Assembly: GCA_934162205.1 (NCBI GenBank)
Contig: CAKPIA010000001.1
Coordinates: forward strand, 192,163 to 256,162
Source of the DNA: an uncultured Clostridia bacterium
Lineage (GTDB): Bacteria > Bacillota > Clostridia > TANB77 > CAG-508
Reading direction: 5' to 3'
Length of the DNA: 64,000 bases
The translations under genes and the position numbers were made by a program. The notes beneath the pieces were generated by a model, which saw only the letters and a list, made by a program, of their open reading frames with translations, ran no database searches and was not told the DNA's origin. Below, one piece after another: positions 26,762 through 34,941 of the stretch (its first letter is position 1; every line of letters begins with the position of its first letter).

Positions 26762-27943
26762 ATGAGTATAAGAGAACGTTTAAGTGGTAACGAAGCTGCT
26801 GCTATAGCAATGAAGCAAATAAACCCAGACGTTGTTGCTGCATTTCCTATAACACCATCTACAGAAATACCACAATATTTTTCTACATTTGTTGCAAATG
26901 GTACAGTAGATACAGAATTTGTTGCGGTAGAAAGTGAACACAGTGCAATGAGTGCATGTATTGGTGCAGAAGCTGCTGGTTCTAGAGCAATGACAGCAAC
27001 ATCTGCTAATGGTTTGTCTTTAATGTGGGAAATGATTTATATAGCATCTAGTTTAAGATTACCTATTGTAATGTCATTAGTTAATAGAGCTGTATCTGGA
27101 CCTCTTAACATACATAATGATCATTCAGATGCAATGGGAGTTAGAGATGCAGGATGGATAATGCTATTTTCTGAAAATAATCAAGAAGCTTATGACAATT
27201 TAGTTATGGCTCATAGAATTGCAGAAAATAAAGATGTTTTATTACCTTTAATGGTTTGTCAAGATGGTTTTATAACATCACATTCAATAGAAAACATTGA
27301 ATTAATAGAAGATGAAAAAGTAAAAGAATTTGTTGGTTCATATAAACCAGAACATTATTTATTAAATAAAAAAGAACCAATGGCAATTGGTCCATTAGAT
27401 TTACAAGCTTATTTATTTGAGCATAAAGTTCAACAAGCAGAAGCTATGAAAAATGCAAAAAAAGTTATTGAAGAAGTAGCAAAAGACTTTGAAAAAATGA
27501 CTGGTAGAAAATATTCTTTCTTTGAAGAATATAAATTAGATGATGCAGAAATAGCAATTGTTTGTATGAACTCAACAGCAGGAACTACAAAATTTGTAGT
27601 AGATAATTTAAGAAAACAAGGTATTAAAGCTGGGCTTTTAAAAATACGTGTTTTCAGACCATTCCCTGCTGAAGAAGTTGCTAATGCTTTATCACATTTA
27701 AAAGCTGTTGCTGTTTTAGATAAAGCAGATTCTTTAAATGCAGCTGGTGGAGCATTATTTGAAGATGTAGTATCTGGTATGTATGTAAATAAATCTCAAG
27801 TACCAGTAGTAAATTACATTTATGGTATTGGTGGACGTGATACAACAGCTGACCAATTAGAATCTGTATTTAATGATTTAACAGAAATCGCAAAAACTGG
27901 AAGTATAAATAATCCTTATAGATATTTAGGGTTAAAAAGATAA
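26762..27943 (+). CDS. porA: Pyruvate:ferredoxin oxidoreductase, alpha subunit
   Basis: 393 residues with the POR N-terminal domain (SGNEAAAIAMKQINPDVVAA, FPITPSTEIPQYFS, VESEHSAMSACIGAEAAGSR) and a C-terminal transketolase-like domain II (EIAIVCMNSTAGTTKFVVDN, GLLKIRVFRPFPAEEV). Substrate identity (pyruvate, 2-oxoisovalerate or 2-oxoglutarate) cannot be fixed from sequence by eye; pyruvate is the likeliest. Confidence 0.93.
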   Translation: MSIRERLSGNEAAAIAMKQINPDVVAAFPITPSTEIPQYFSTFVANGTVDTEFVAVESEHSAMSACIGAEAAGSRAMTATSANGLSLMWEMIYIASSLRLPIVMSLVNRAVSGPLNIHNDHSDAMGVRDAGWIMLFSENNQEAYDNLVMAHRIAENKDVLLPLMVCQDGFITSHSIENIELIEDEKVKEFVGSYKPEHYLLNKKEPMAIGPLDLQAYLFEHKVQQAEAMKNAKKVIEEVAKDFEKMTGRKYSFFEEYKLDDAEIAIVCMNSTAGTTKFVVDNLRKQGIKAGLLKIRVFRPFPAEEVANALSHLKAVAVLDKADSLNAAGGALFEDVVSGMYVNKSQVPVVNYIYGIGGRDTTADQLESVFNDLTEIAKTGSINNPYRYLGLKR

Positions 27944-27963
27944 TAAGAAAGGAATTGATATAA

Positions 27964-28914
27964 ATGGCATACAATTTAAAAGAAATTATAGCTAATAAAC
28001 CTTCAAGATTTACAGAAGGACATAGAATGTGTGCTGGTTGTGGTGCCCCTCCTATTGCTAGAATGGTTTTAAGAGCTTTAAAAGAAGAAGATCATGCAGT
28101 AATTTGCGGTGCAACAGGTTGTATGGAAGTTTCTACTTTTATATATCCTTATACTGCTTGGACTGATTCATTTATACATACAGCATTTGAATGTGCTGCT
28201 GCAACAGAATCAGGAGTTGAAGCTGCTTACAAATCTTTAAAAAGACAAGGGAAGTTACCTGAAAATGAAAATACAAAATTCATTGCATTTGGTGGAGATG
28301 GTGGAACTTATGATATAGGTCTTCAAAGTCTTTCTGGTGCAATGGAAAGAGGACATGACATTACTTATGTTTGTTATGATAATGGTGCATATATGAATAC
28401 TGGTATTCAACGTTCATCTGCAACACCAAAATTTGCAGATACAACTACATCACCAGTAGGAAAAGTTTTAACAGGAAAAATGCAATCAAGAAAAGATTTA
28501 GCACAAATTATGGTTGCACATCATTTACCATATGTAGCTCAAACAATAGGAATAAATAATTTTAAAGATTTATATGAAAAATCTGAAAAAGCAATTTATA
28601 CAGAAGGTCCAACATTTTTAAATGTTTTATCTCCTTGTCCTAGAGGTTGGGGATATCCTACTGACGAATTAATGACAATAAATAAACTTGCAGTAGAAAC
28701 TTGTTATTGGCCTTTATATGAAGTCGTTAATGGAAAATATAAGATAACATATAAACCTGCAAAAAAACTTCCAATTGAAGAATTCTTAAAACCTCAAAAA
28801 AGATTTAAACATATGTTTAAACCCGGAAATGAATGGATGATAGAAGAATTCCAAAAAGAAGTTGATGCTAGATGGCAAGAATTATTGGATTTAGAAGAAA
28901 TGACTAATAAATAA
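27964..28914 (+). CDS. porB: Pyruvate:ferredoxin oxidoreductase, beta subunit (TPP-binding)
   Basis: 316 residues. The thiamine diphosphate motif GDGGTYDIGLQSLSGAMERG ... N is present, and cysteines for its [4Fe-4S] cluster lie in HRMCAGCGAPP, ICGATGCMEV and NVLSPCPRGWG. Last gene of the por operon, closed by a strong terminator. Confidence 0.94.
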   Translation: MAYNLKEIIANKPSRFTEGHRMCAGCGAPPIARMVLRALKEEDHAVICGATGCMEVSTFIYPYTAWTDSFIHTAFECAAATESGVEAAYKSLKRQGKLPENENTKFIAFGGDGGTYDIGLQSLSGAMERGHDITYVCYDNGAYMNTGIQRSSATPKFADTTTSPVGKVLTGKMQSRKDLAQIMVAHHLPYVAQTIGINNFKDLYEKSEKAIYTEGPTFLNVLSPCPRGWGYPTDELMTINKLAVETCYWPLYEVVNGKYKITYKPAKKLPIEEFLKPQKRFKHMFKPGNEWMIEEFQKEVDARWQELLDLEEMTNK

Positions 28915-28919
28915 ATTTT

Positions 28920-28956
28920 AGAGGGGAGCACTTTATACATGCTTCCCTCTTTTTTA
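28920..28956 (+). terminator. Intrinsic terminator of the por operon
   Basis: GAGGGGAGCA/TGCTTCCCTC hairpin followed by TTTTTT, just after the porB stop codon. Confidence 0.9.
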
Positions 28957-28960
28957 GAAA

Positions 28961-29120
28961 AACTTTTCTATAATAGAACAAAAGCGGACATTAATAATTT
29001 TTGTACTTATTAAAACATTTTGAAGTCCGCGTCTTTGTTCGTGCGTAAAATTTGCAAAGCAAATTTCTGTGCAATATATTTATATTATAGGAAGTTCGGA
29101 AAACTTTCCTATAATATATA
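28961..29120. other. Highly structured intergenic element between porB and the ferredoxin gene
   Basis: Nested and consecutive perfect stems: GAACAAA (28976-28982) with TTTGTTC (29034-29040); GCGGAC (28984-28989) with GTCCGC (29025-29030); TTAATAA/TTATTAA inside; AAATTTGC/GCAAATTT (29048-29066); and a 13-bp stem TATATTATAGGAA/TTCCTATAATATA (29081-29118). The outer edges share AAAACTTTTCTATAATA-like words as direct repeats. No open frame runs through it. It may be a MITE-like dispersed element or an RNA; which one cannot be told here. Confidence 0.55.
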
Positions 29121-29144
29121 AAAAGAGAAGATTTCTCTTCTCCA
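29119..29144 (-). terminator. Intrinsic terminator of the lepB-holB-ricT-ferredoxin operon
   Basis: Leftward GAGAAG/CTTCTC hairpin followed by TTTTTATA, immediately after the ferredoxin stop codon. Confidence 0.7.
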
Positions 29145-29150
29145 AATTTA

Positions 29151-29324
29151 CTAATCCTCACTTACTGGTGCTCCAACTGGACAAACACCTTCACAAGTTC
29201 CACAGCTTATACATGCAGCACTATCTATTACGAATTTATCATCACCTTGTGATATACATCCAACTGGACAGTTTGCAGCACAAGCTCCACAACATATACA
29301 TTTATCTGTTATTTTATATGCCAT
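29151..29324 (-). CDS. 2[4Fe-4S] ferredoxin
   Basis: 57 residues with two cluster motifs, CICCGACAANCPVGCIS and CISCGTCEGVCPVGAP, the classic clostridial ferredoxin pattern. The ATG at 29322-29324 follows GGAGG; a GTG three codons earlier lies inside that site. It is the last gene of a leftward operon with ricT, holB and lepB and lies opposite the por operon, whose enzyme would reduce such a ferredoxin. It stops with TAG followed by TAA. Confidence 0.95.
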   Translation of the reverse strand: MAYKITDKCICCGACAANCPVGCISQGDDKFVIDSAACISCGTCEGVCPVGAPVSED

Positions 29325-29344
29325 TATATTCACCTCCTAATATG

Positions 29345-30250
29345 TTAAACATTTTTCTTATCTTCTTTTTCTAATTCTTCTAATTCTTCAAGTTCTTTTT
29401 TATGTTCAATTTCTTCCTTATCTATATTTTCTCTAGCTACATCTTTTATTATTTTTATATCTTTATTGTCATATTTTTTATAAAAGAATCCTTCTCCATC
29501 TTTAAATTTTACTTTTACTCTTTCTTTTAATGTTTCAACTCCATCTACTTCTCCAGTTCCATCTGCTGTTTTTACTATTGCCCCAATATTAGGTAATCTT
29601 TTTAGTTTATCTTCATAAACTTCTTGTTCATATTTCAAGCAACACATTAACCTTCCACAATTTCCTGATATTTTTGATGGATTTAATGATATATTTTGTT
29701 CTTTTGCCATTTTTATCGAAACAGTTTCAAAATCTCTTAAAAATGAACAACAACAAAGTTCTCTTCCACAAACTCCATTACCACCAATTCTTTTAACTTC
29801 ATCTCTTACCCCTATTTGTCTTAATTCAATTCTTGTTTTATAAATTGCTGCTAAATCTTTTACTAATTCTCTAAAATCAATTCTTCCATCTGCTGTAAAA
29901 TAAAATAATATTTTGCTATTATCAAATTTATATTCAACTTCTGTTAATGCCATATCTAGTTTATGTTCTTTAATTTTCTTTTGACAAACCTCAAAAGCCT
30001 CTTGTTCCTTTTTCTTACATTCTTCATAATGTTTTTTATCTTTATCTGTTGCTTTTCTTATTACCTTTTTTAAAGGTTCTACTATTTTATCATTTTCTAT
30101 ACATCTATTAGCAATTAAAACTTCTCCAAATTCATCTCCTTGGGCAGTTTCAACTATTACTTGATCCCTTTTTTCTAATTTAATATCTTGTGGATCAAAA
30201 AAATATATTTTTCCTAGCTTTTTAAACCTAACTCCTACAATATTTTTCAT
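29345..30250 (-). CDS. ricT: PSP1-domain protein RicT (YaaT)
   Basis: 301 residues. The PSP1 core with its cysteine clusters is unmistakable: GRELCCCSFLRDFETVSIK and GNCGRLMCCLKYEQEVYE, which bind [4Fe-4S] clusters in the RicAFT complex of Bacillus. That complex steers RNase Y cleavage and affects sporulation, competence and biofilm. The C-terminus is a lysine/glutamate-rich helical tail (ELEELEELEKEDKKNV), longer than the core. Its start overlaps the end of holB by 23 nt, a common arrangement in Bacillota. Confidence 0.93.
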   Translation of the reverse strand: MKNIVGVRFKKLGKIYFFDPQDIKLEKRDQVIVETAQGDEFGEVLIANRCIENDKIVEPLKKVIRKATDKDKKHYEECKKKEQEAFEVCQKKIKEHKLDMALTEVEYKFDNSKILFYFTADGRIDFRELVKDLAAIYKTRIELRQIGVRDEVKRIGGNGVCGRELCCCSFLRDFETVSIKMAKEQNISLNPSKISGNCGRLMCCLKYEQEVYEDKLKRLPNIGAIVKTADGTGEVDGVETLKERVKVKFKDGEGFFYKKYDNKDIKIIKDVARENIDKEEIEHKKELEELEELEKEDKKNV

Positions 30251-31136
30251 TTATTTCCTCCCATATGTTAAATAACATATTATCAATACACATATCATAA
30301 TTACTATTTGATTTTAATCTTTTTTTGGTATCTTCTACTATATCTATGCATTTAACATATTTTATATTTTGTTTACTTTGATTAAGTAGTATTACATTTA
30401 TATATTCTAGAATTTCTTCTATTTCATCTTTAGATTTATACAAAATTTCTGAACAATTAAGTATATCTACTATATCTTTATTATTCATATTACTTATAAT
30501 ATTTTCAATGTTTTCGTATATATCTAATTTATCTTTTAATCTTATTGCCTTTCCTATACTTCCTTGAAAAATATTAATTATATTTTCATTTACATTGCTT
30601 ATTCCTATTACATTTGTAGCATATTCTTTTAATTCCTTATTTTCAATTTTATCAAAATGAATTATTGTACATCTTGATTTTATAGTACTTAAAAGGTTGT
30701 TTTCATTACTTGCAATTAAAATTATTGTAATATATTCTGGTGGTTCTTCTAAGGTTTTTAATAAACAATTTTGTGCTTCTACTGTCATATTCTGTGCATC
30801 ATTTATAATATATACCTTTTTGTTTGATATTATAGGTTTTTCTATCACTTTTGATTGCATTTGTCTTATTTGCTCTATTTTAATATTATTTCCATCCGGT
30901 TCTATATAAATAAAATCTGGATTATTATTAGAATCAAATTCAATACATGATTTACATTTATTGCAATATTTATTTTCTTCTAAGCACATTATCATTTTAG
31001 CAAATTCTTTGGCTATTAATTTTTTTCCTATCCCATCTATTCCAATAAAAAGATAACTATGTGATACATTTTGTAACTCAACTGTCTTTTGTAACATTTG
31101 CTTTATATTATTATTTCCAACAATATTTTCAAACAT
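30228..31136 (-). CDS. holB: DNA polymerase III delta-prime subunit
   Basis: 302 residues, part of the clamp loader. The N-terminus MFENIVGNNNIKQMLQKTVE, the Walker A-like FIGIDGIGKKLIAKEFAKM (altered from GKT to GKK), the zinc knuckle C-x2-C-x2-C (KYCNKCKSCIEFDSNNNPDF) and the SRC motif (STIKSRCTIIHF) identify it. The altered P-loop fits delta-prime, which normally does not hydrolyse ATP. Upstream gene lepB lies 17 nt away; ricT overlaps its 3' end. Confidence 0.9.
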   Translation of the reverse strand: MFENIVGNNNIKQMLQKTVELQNVSHSYLFIGIDGIGKKLIAKEFAKMIMCLEENKYCNKCKSCIEFDSNNNPDFIYIEPDGNNIKIEQIRQMQSKVIEKPIISNKKVYIINDAQNMTVEAQNCLLKTLEEPPEYITIILIASNENNLLSTIKSRCTIIHFDKIENKELKEYATNVIGISNVNENIINIFQGSIGKAIRLKDKLDIYENIENIISNMNNKDIVDILNCSEILYKSKDEIEEILEYINVILLNQSKQNIKYVKCIDIVEDTKKRLKSNSNYDMCIDNMLFNIWEEINEKYCRS

Positions 31137-31153
31137 TTATATCTCCTATTGCT

Positions 31154-31798
31154 TTAATTTACTTTTCCAAATAAGTTTAGTGGCCAAAATCTTATAAAGA
31201 CTTTACTTTCTATTTTTTCTAGTGGAATACATCCAAATGCTCTACAATCTGTACTTTGAGATCTATTATCTCCCATTGCAAATACACAATTCTCTGGTAC
31301 TACAAAATCTGAAAGTTCTCCTTTACTTAAGTCTGTAACTACTCCTGGTTGTAAATAATCTTCTTTAAATTCTTCTCCATTTATATATACTTTTCCATCT
31401 TTAATTTCTACATGCTCACCTGGAAGTGCTATTACTCTTTTTATATAACTTGTTTTACTTATTTCTAAAACATAATAAACAAATTTTCCTACAACACTTT
31501 TTGGTTCATATTCATATTTTGCAATTACATCATTAGCTTCTATTTGACTCTCTGTTAAATACATTTCGCTTGGTGCTTCAAATGTTATTATATCTCCTCT
31601 TTGTGGCATTTTTTTCCATGTTCTATCCCATCTATTTAACCACAATCTTTGATTTTCTTTTAATGTTGGATACATTGAAGGTTGTTTTACTATTGTAGGT
31701 GTTCCTACGAAGTATCTTACTAATAATGCTAATACCACTGCTATTATTATGCAATATACCCATTCTAATATTTCTTTTGCTTTAGGATCTATTTTCAA
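31154..31798 (-). CDS. lepB: Type I signal peptidase
   Basis: 214 residues with one N-terminal membrane helix (VYCIIIAVVLALLVRYFVG). The catalytic Ser is in KQPSMYPTLKENQ and the Lys in SYIKRVIALPGEHVEIKDG; box E, GDNRSQSTDCRAFGCIP, is complete. It cleaves signal peptides of secreted proteins such as the wall hydrolase at 8025-9458. GGAGG supports the start. First gene of the lepB-holB-ricT-ferredoxin operon. Confidence 0.96.
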   Translation of the reverse strand: MKIDPKAKEILEWVYCIIIAVVLALLVRYFVGTPTIVKQPSMYPTLKENQRLWLNRWDRTWKKMPQRGDIITFEAPSEMYLTESQIEANDVIAKYEYEPKSVVGKFVYYVLEISKTSYIKRVIALPGEHVEIKDGKVYINGEEFKEDYLQPGVVTDLSKGELSDFVVPENCVFAMGDNRSQSTDCRAFGCIPLEKIESKVFIRFWPLNLFGKVN

Positions 31799-31868
31799 TT
31801 TTATTCCTCCTTAGTTTTTTTCACTGTTACATTATATATCAAAAGCACTGTTTTATCAATATAAAAAT

Positions 31869-31903
31869 AAGAATTTCTTAGTGATTTTCACTTAGAAATT
31901 CTT
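31869..31903 (-). terminator. Intrinsic terminator upstream of lepB
   Basis: AAGAATTTCT...AGTGA...TCACT...AGAAATTCTT, a long near-perfect stem followed leftward by TTATTTTT. It closes leftward transcription coming from the 32-33 kb region, right after a short orphan frame. Confidence 0.75.
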
Positions 31904-31909
31904 ACTCTT

Positions 31910-32002
31910 TTATTTATAATAATCATCTAATATAGCTTTTGCTGCTTGTTCCATACTTGTATATCTTGTTGATATTACATATGATACTATATAAAATATT
32001 TG
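31910..32002 (-). pseudogene. Possible 3' remnant of a deleted gene
   Basis: A short open frame without a useful start encodes STRYTSMEQAAKAILDDYYK and then TAA (31910-31912), directly followed by the terminator. It reads like a genuine protein C-terminus (helical, no low complexity) cut off upstream by TGA at 32003-32005. The 14-residue piece from its internal ATG lacks a ribosome binding site. I do not recognise the parent family. Confidence 0.25.
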
Positions 32003-32063
32003 TCAATATTTTTTATTTTTCAATATTTAGGTAAAATTTTATTTATATATTTAATGCTTTCCA

Positions 32064-32122
32064 AAATTAAATGCCTAAATTCGCAATTACTTTTAAATCA
32101 CAAATCCAGACATTTAATTTTT
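32064..32122. terminator. Weak hairpin in the gap before the FGE-like gene
   Basis: AAATTAAATG (32064-32073) and CATTTAATTT (32111-32120) form a perfect 10-bp stem around a 37-nt loop, with T runs on the right side. The gap 31913-32234 otherwise holds only the remnant frame and the palindromic repeat. Confidence 0.35.
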
Positions 32123-32176
32123 CTATTCTTATTTTTGATAATCATTTTGTTTTTTCTATTTATATTAGCAAATACA

Positions 32177-32212
32177 AAGTTGTCAAAAAACTATATCCCA
32201 ATTGACAATCTT
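32177..32212. repeat. Palindromic intergenic repeat, copy 2
   Basis: AAGTTGTCAA ... ATTGACAATCTT; same outer arms and a similar loop (ACTATATCCCA) as the copy at 18135-18169, 28 of 32 aligned bases identical. It sits 23 nt downstream of the FGE-like gene's stop codon on that gene's strand, so it could be a terminator, but loop conservation suggests more. Confidence 0.55.
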
Positions 32213-32234
32213 TTGCCATTTAAACAATCACACA

Positions 32235-33470
32235 TTAATAAAGTGATACACGTAGTCCAATACTATTTCCTCTATTAGTTATAGGGCTGTCATAGCGATG
32301 AGAAACTGGATAGTCAAAGCCAGTGCTATAGTGACTGCCTCCCCTACTGCCACAAGAATTGTCGGTATTGGAGTTTTTCTCTAATGTCCATTCATATTCG
32401 TTTCCTGCTAAATCATATATATTCATTTTATTTGTATTTTCACTAGCTCCTGTTGTTAATAACATACTTTTATTAGTTGCTGTTATAAAATTTGTCACAT
32501 AATTTTCTGTATTCTTATTAAATGATACCCAAGTGCTTGATGACAAATTTGGTGATATATTATATTTTCCTCTTACTAAGGTTATACTACTATTACTATA
32601 ATTCCCCCAGCTTGTACTATTTTCTTTTATATAATATTGTGCAGTGTTTGTAGTTGTATCCCAGTTACCTTTTACTTCTAAAAATTTACATACTAAATCC
32701 CATTGTATTCCAAATAATAAACTACTTGTTTTATTTCCTGTACTCATTCCAGTTGCTAATTGTTGTGCATCACTACAAGTCACAAAATTATATGGTATCA
32801 TATCTTTCCTAATTACTGCTTTTGGTGAACTATTCGTTATTTCTGTTCTTTCATATCTTGCTAAACTTGTATTTATATCACTACCTTCTATTCCTGCTTC
32901 ATATCTTCCCACATAAAATCCCTTATTTGTATATATACTACTTAACATTGTTTGATATTTTGTTGTATATTCTTCTTGTGTTAATCCGCATCCGGAATAC
33001 CATTTATCTGTAAAATCATCACTTCTATAATCTTTGGCATATGCTATTAAATCTGCTTTTATATTATCATAATCTGTACTATTTTTTGCAGTTGTAAATA
33101 CTGTTGGTGGTACTTCTATCCATACCCATTCATTTTGATTACTATCTATCATTACTATTCCTGTGTTTTCATTTGTAGTTGGATCTATTGATGCACCCTC
33201 CGGCATTGCTGTTGTTGCTCTTTTTATTACCGTATTTTCTAAATATTCATTTTTTATATCGTCATCAGTATAGCTATTTTCATAATTTGATTTTATTTTT
33301 GAATATTGTTTTTCTTGTGCTTGTAATTTATTTGTTGAAGCAACATATGCTGAAAAAGCTAAAATTAAAAAGAATAATAATGCTATCAATACAAATAATG
33401 TTATTGAACCGTTTTGCTTTTTTAATTTTTTTATTATATTTTCTTTTTTACATTTTTCTTGTTTTAGCAT
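32235..33470 (-). CDS. Pseudopilin-anchored protein with FGE-sulfatase/C-type-lectin-like domain
   Basis: 411 residues. A basic leader is followed by NGSITLFVLIALLFFLILAF, a type IV pilin-like hydrophobic helix, then a coiled segment. The rest has a repeatedly seen pattern: NEWVWIEVPP, NKGFYVGRYEAG, FGIQWDLVCKFLE, and near the end MNIYDLAGNEYEWTLE, SRGGSHYSTGF and NSIGLRVSLY. This is the formylglycine-generating-enzyme (SUMF1) fold, which also forms C-type-lectin-like binding domains. The catalytic cysteines of true FGE are not evident, so a ligand-binding role is more likely. It lies 16 nt after the histidine kinase gene, as the last gene of the division cluster. Confidence 0.7.
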   Translation of the reverse strand: MLKQEKCKKENIIKKLKKQNGSITLFVLIALLFFLILAFSAYVASTNKLQAQEKQYSKIKSNYENSYTDDDIKNEYLENTVIKRATTAMPEGASIDPTTNENTGIVMIDSNQNEWVWIEVPPTVFTTAKNSTDYDNIKADLIAYAKDYRSDDFTDKWYSGCGLTQEEYTTKYQTMLSSIYTNKGFYVGRYEAGIEGSDINTSLARYERTEITNSSPKAVIRKDMIPYNFVTCSDAQQLATGMSTGNKTSSLLFGIQWDLVCKFLEVKGNWDTTTNTAQYYIKENSTSWGNYSNSSITLVRGKYNISPNLSSSTWVSFNKNTENYVTNFITATNKSMLLTTGASENTNKMNIYDLAGNEYEWTLEKNSNTDNSCGSRGGSHYSTGFDYPVSHRYDSPITNRGNSIGLRVSLY

Positions 33471-33486
33471 ATTACACCTCTTTATA

Positions 33487-34941
33487 TTAATTAATTTTCT
33501 TTTCTTTAGTTGGAACTTTTATAACAACTTCTGTTCCTTGTCCTACAACACTTTTTATATCTATACTTCCACCGTTTTTATCAAGTATTTCTTTTGCAAT
33601 AGATAATCCTAATCCTGTGCCACCCATTTCTCTGGTACGAGCCTTATCTACTCTATAAAATCTCTCAAAAATTCTATTTAAGTCTTCTTCTGGTATTCCT
33701 ATACCATTGTCAAATATTTTTATATATGCATCATTATATACAAATCCTACATAAATTTTTATTTCTCCATTATCTTTTGTATATTTAATGCTGTTTGTTA
33801 GTATATTTAATACAACTCTTTCTATATCTGATTTATCTGCATATACTGGTGGTACGTCTGCAGTAACAAAACAATTTACTGTATGATTCTTTTTTTGTAT
33901 TTCTATTCCTAATTTTTCTTGGCAACTCTTTACTAATTCACCTAAATCAAATGATTCTTTTTGTATTCTTTTTTGATTATTATCATATCTAGATAATGTA
34001 AGTAAATCTGTTACTAATTTTGCCATTCTTCTAGCTTCTGTTGCAATTACATCTAAGAATTTATCTTGCGTTTCTTTATCATATTCTCCCTCTAATAAAG
34101 TATCTGCATATCCCATGATTGATGTTATTGGAGTTTTTAATTCATGTGATACATCTGCAACAAATTCTTTTCTCATATTATCTAATTTAACATGTTCTGT
34201 TATATCTTGTATAACTGCAATTACACCAGCTGGTCTATCATTTTCATTTTTAAATGGTGCAAAAAACACGTTAACAAATCGTTCATTTACTTCTATTCTT
34301 TGTTCTGTAGATGTCCAATTTTCAAGATATATAATTTTTTCCATATTTATATCCAACTTGAATTTTTTAAATATATCTTCAAAATTATTATCTTCTGGTG
34401 AAATACTTAATAATTTTTTTGCAGCTGGGTTAATTAATATTATATTTCCATCCATATCAAATGCAATAAGTCCATCTGTCATATGAAGAAGTATTGTTTC
34501 TATTTGGTTTTTTTGTTTGGAAACTTCACTTAATTTATCTTTTAGTTCAGATGTCATCATATCAAATGCATTTACTAATCCATTTACTTCGTTTCCATCT
34601 TTATTTTCTGTTCCTGCTATAGAAACTTCTTCTCCAGAAGCAATTTTTTCTGCACTTTTAATTAATCTATTTATAGGATAAATTACAACTTTTGATAAGA
34701 AAATTCCTAATAATACAGAAATTAATACATATACTCCAACACAAATTCCAAAAACTATTTTCGTTTGATTTGATATATTATTAATATCACTAGCAACTTG
34801 TTCTAATGTAATCCCTTCTGAAGAAATTGCAGTATTAACTGAATTTAATTCAGTTATAAAGAATAGCCCTAATCCTGAAATTATGGCTATTCCTATAATT
34901 GTAAATATTACTACTATCTTTATTTGTATGTTTTTAAACAT
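33487..34941 (-). CDS. WalK/PhoR-like sensor histidine kinase
   Basis: 484 residues. Two membrane helices (about 8-30 and 60-85) enclose a short extracellular loop; then come HAMP (YPINRLIKSAEKIASGEE), PAS (LHMTDGLIAFDMDGNIILIN), HisKA with the phospho-accepting His in VSHELKTPITSIMGYADTLL, and HATPase_c with the N box (VVLNILTNSIKYTKDNGEI), DNGIGIPEEDL and GGTGLGLSIAKEIL. The layout equals WalK, which senses wall status via lipid II in other Bacillota. No response regulator is adjacent; it overlaps murG by 8 nt, linking it to wall synthesis. Confidence 0.9.
   Translation of the reverse strand: MFKNIQIKIVVIFTIIGIAIISGLGLFFITELNSVNTAISSEGITLEQVASDINNISNQTKIVFGICVGVYVLISVLLGIFLSKVVIYPINRLIKSAEKIASGEEVSIAGTENKDGNEVNGLVNAFDMMTSELKDKLSEVSKQKNQIETILLHMTDGLIAFDMDGNIILINPAAKKLLSISPEDNNFEDIFKKFKLDINMEKIIYLENWTSTEQRIEVNERFVNVFFAPFKNENDRPAGVIAVIQDITEHVKLDNMRKEFVADVSHELKTPITSIMGYADTLLEGEYDKETQDKFLDVIATEARRMAKLVTDLLTLSRYDNNQKRIQKESFDLGELVKSCQEKLGIEIQKKNHTVNCFVTADVPPVYADKSDIERVVLNILTNSIKYTKDNGEIKIYVGFVYNDAYIKIFDNGIGIPEEDLNRIFERFYRVDKARTREMGGTGLGLSIAKEILDKNGGSIDIKSVVGQGTEVVIKVPTKEKKIN

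Noticed and set aside
29041..29066. tRNA or other known RNA gene within the structured region.
   Set aside because: No cloverleaf, TTCGA-type T loop or CCA end could be fitted; stems are simple inverted repeats.
32235..33470. A complete diversity-generating retroelement around the FGE-like gene.
   Set aside because: No reverse transcriptase, accessory protein or template repeat is found in the window; only the target-like protein is present, so it is kept as a finding, not annotated.
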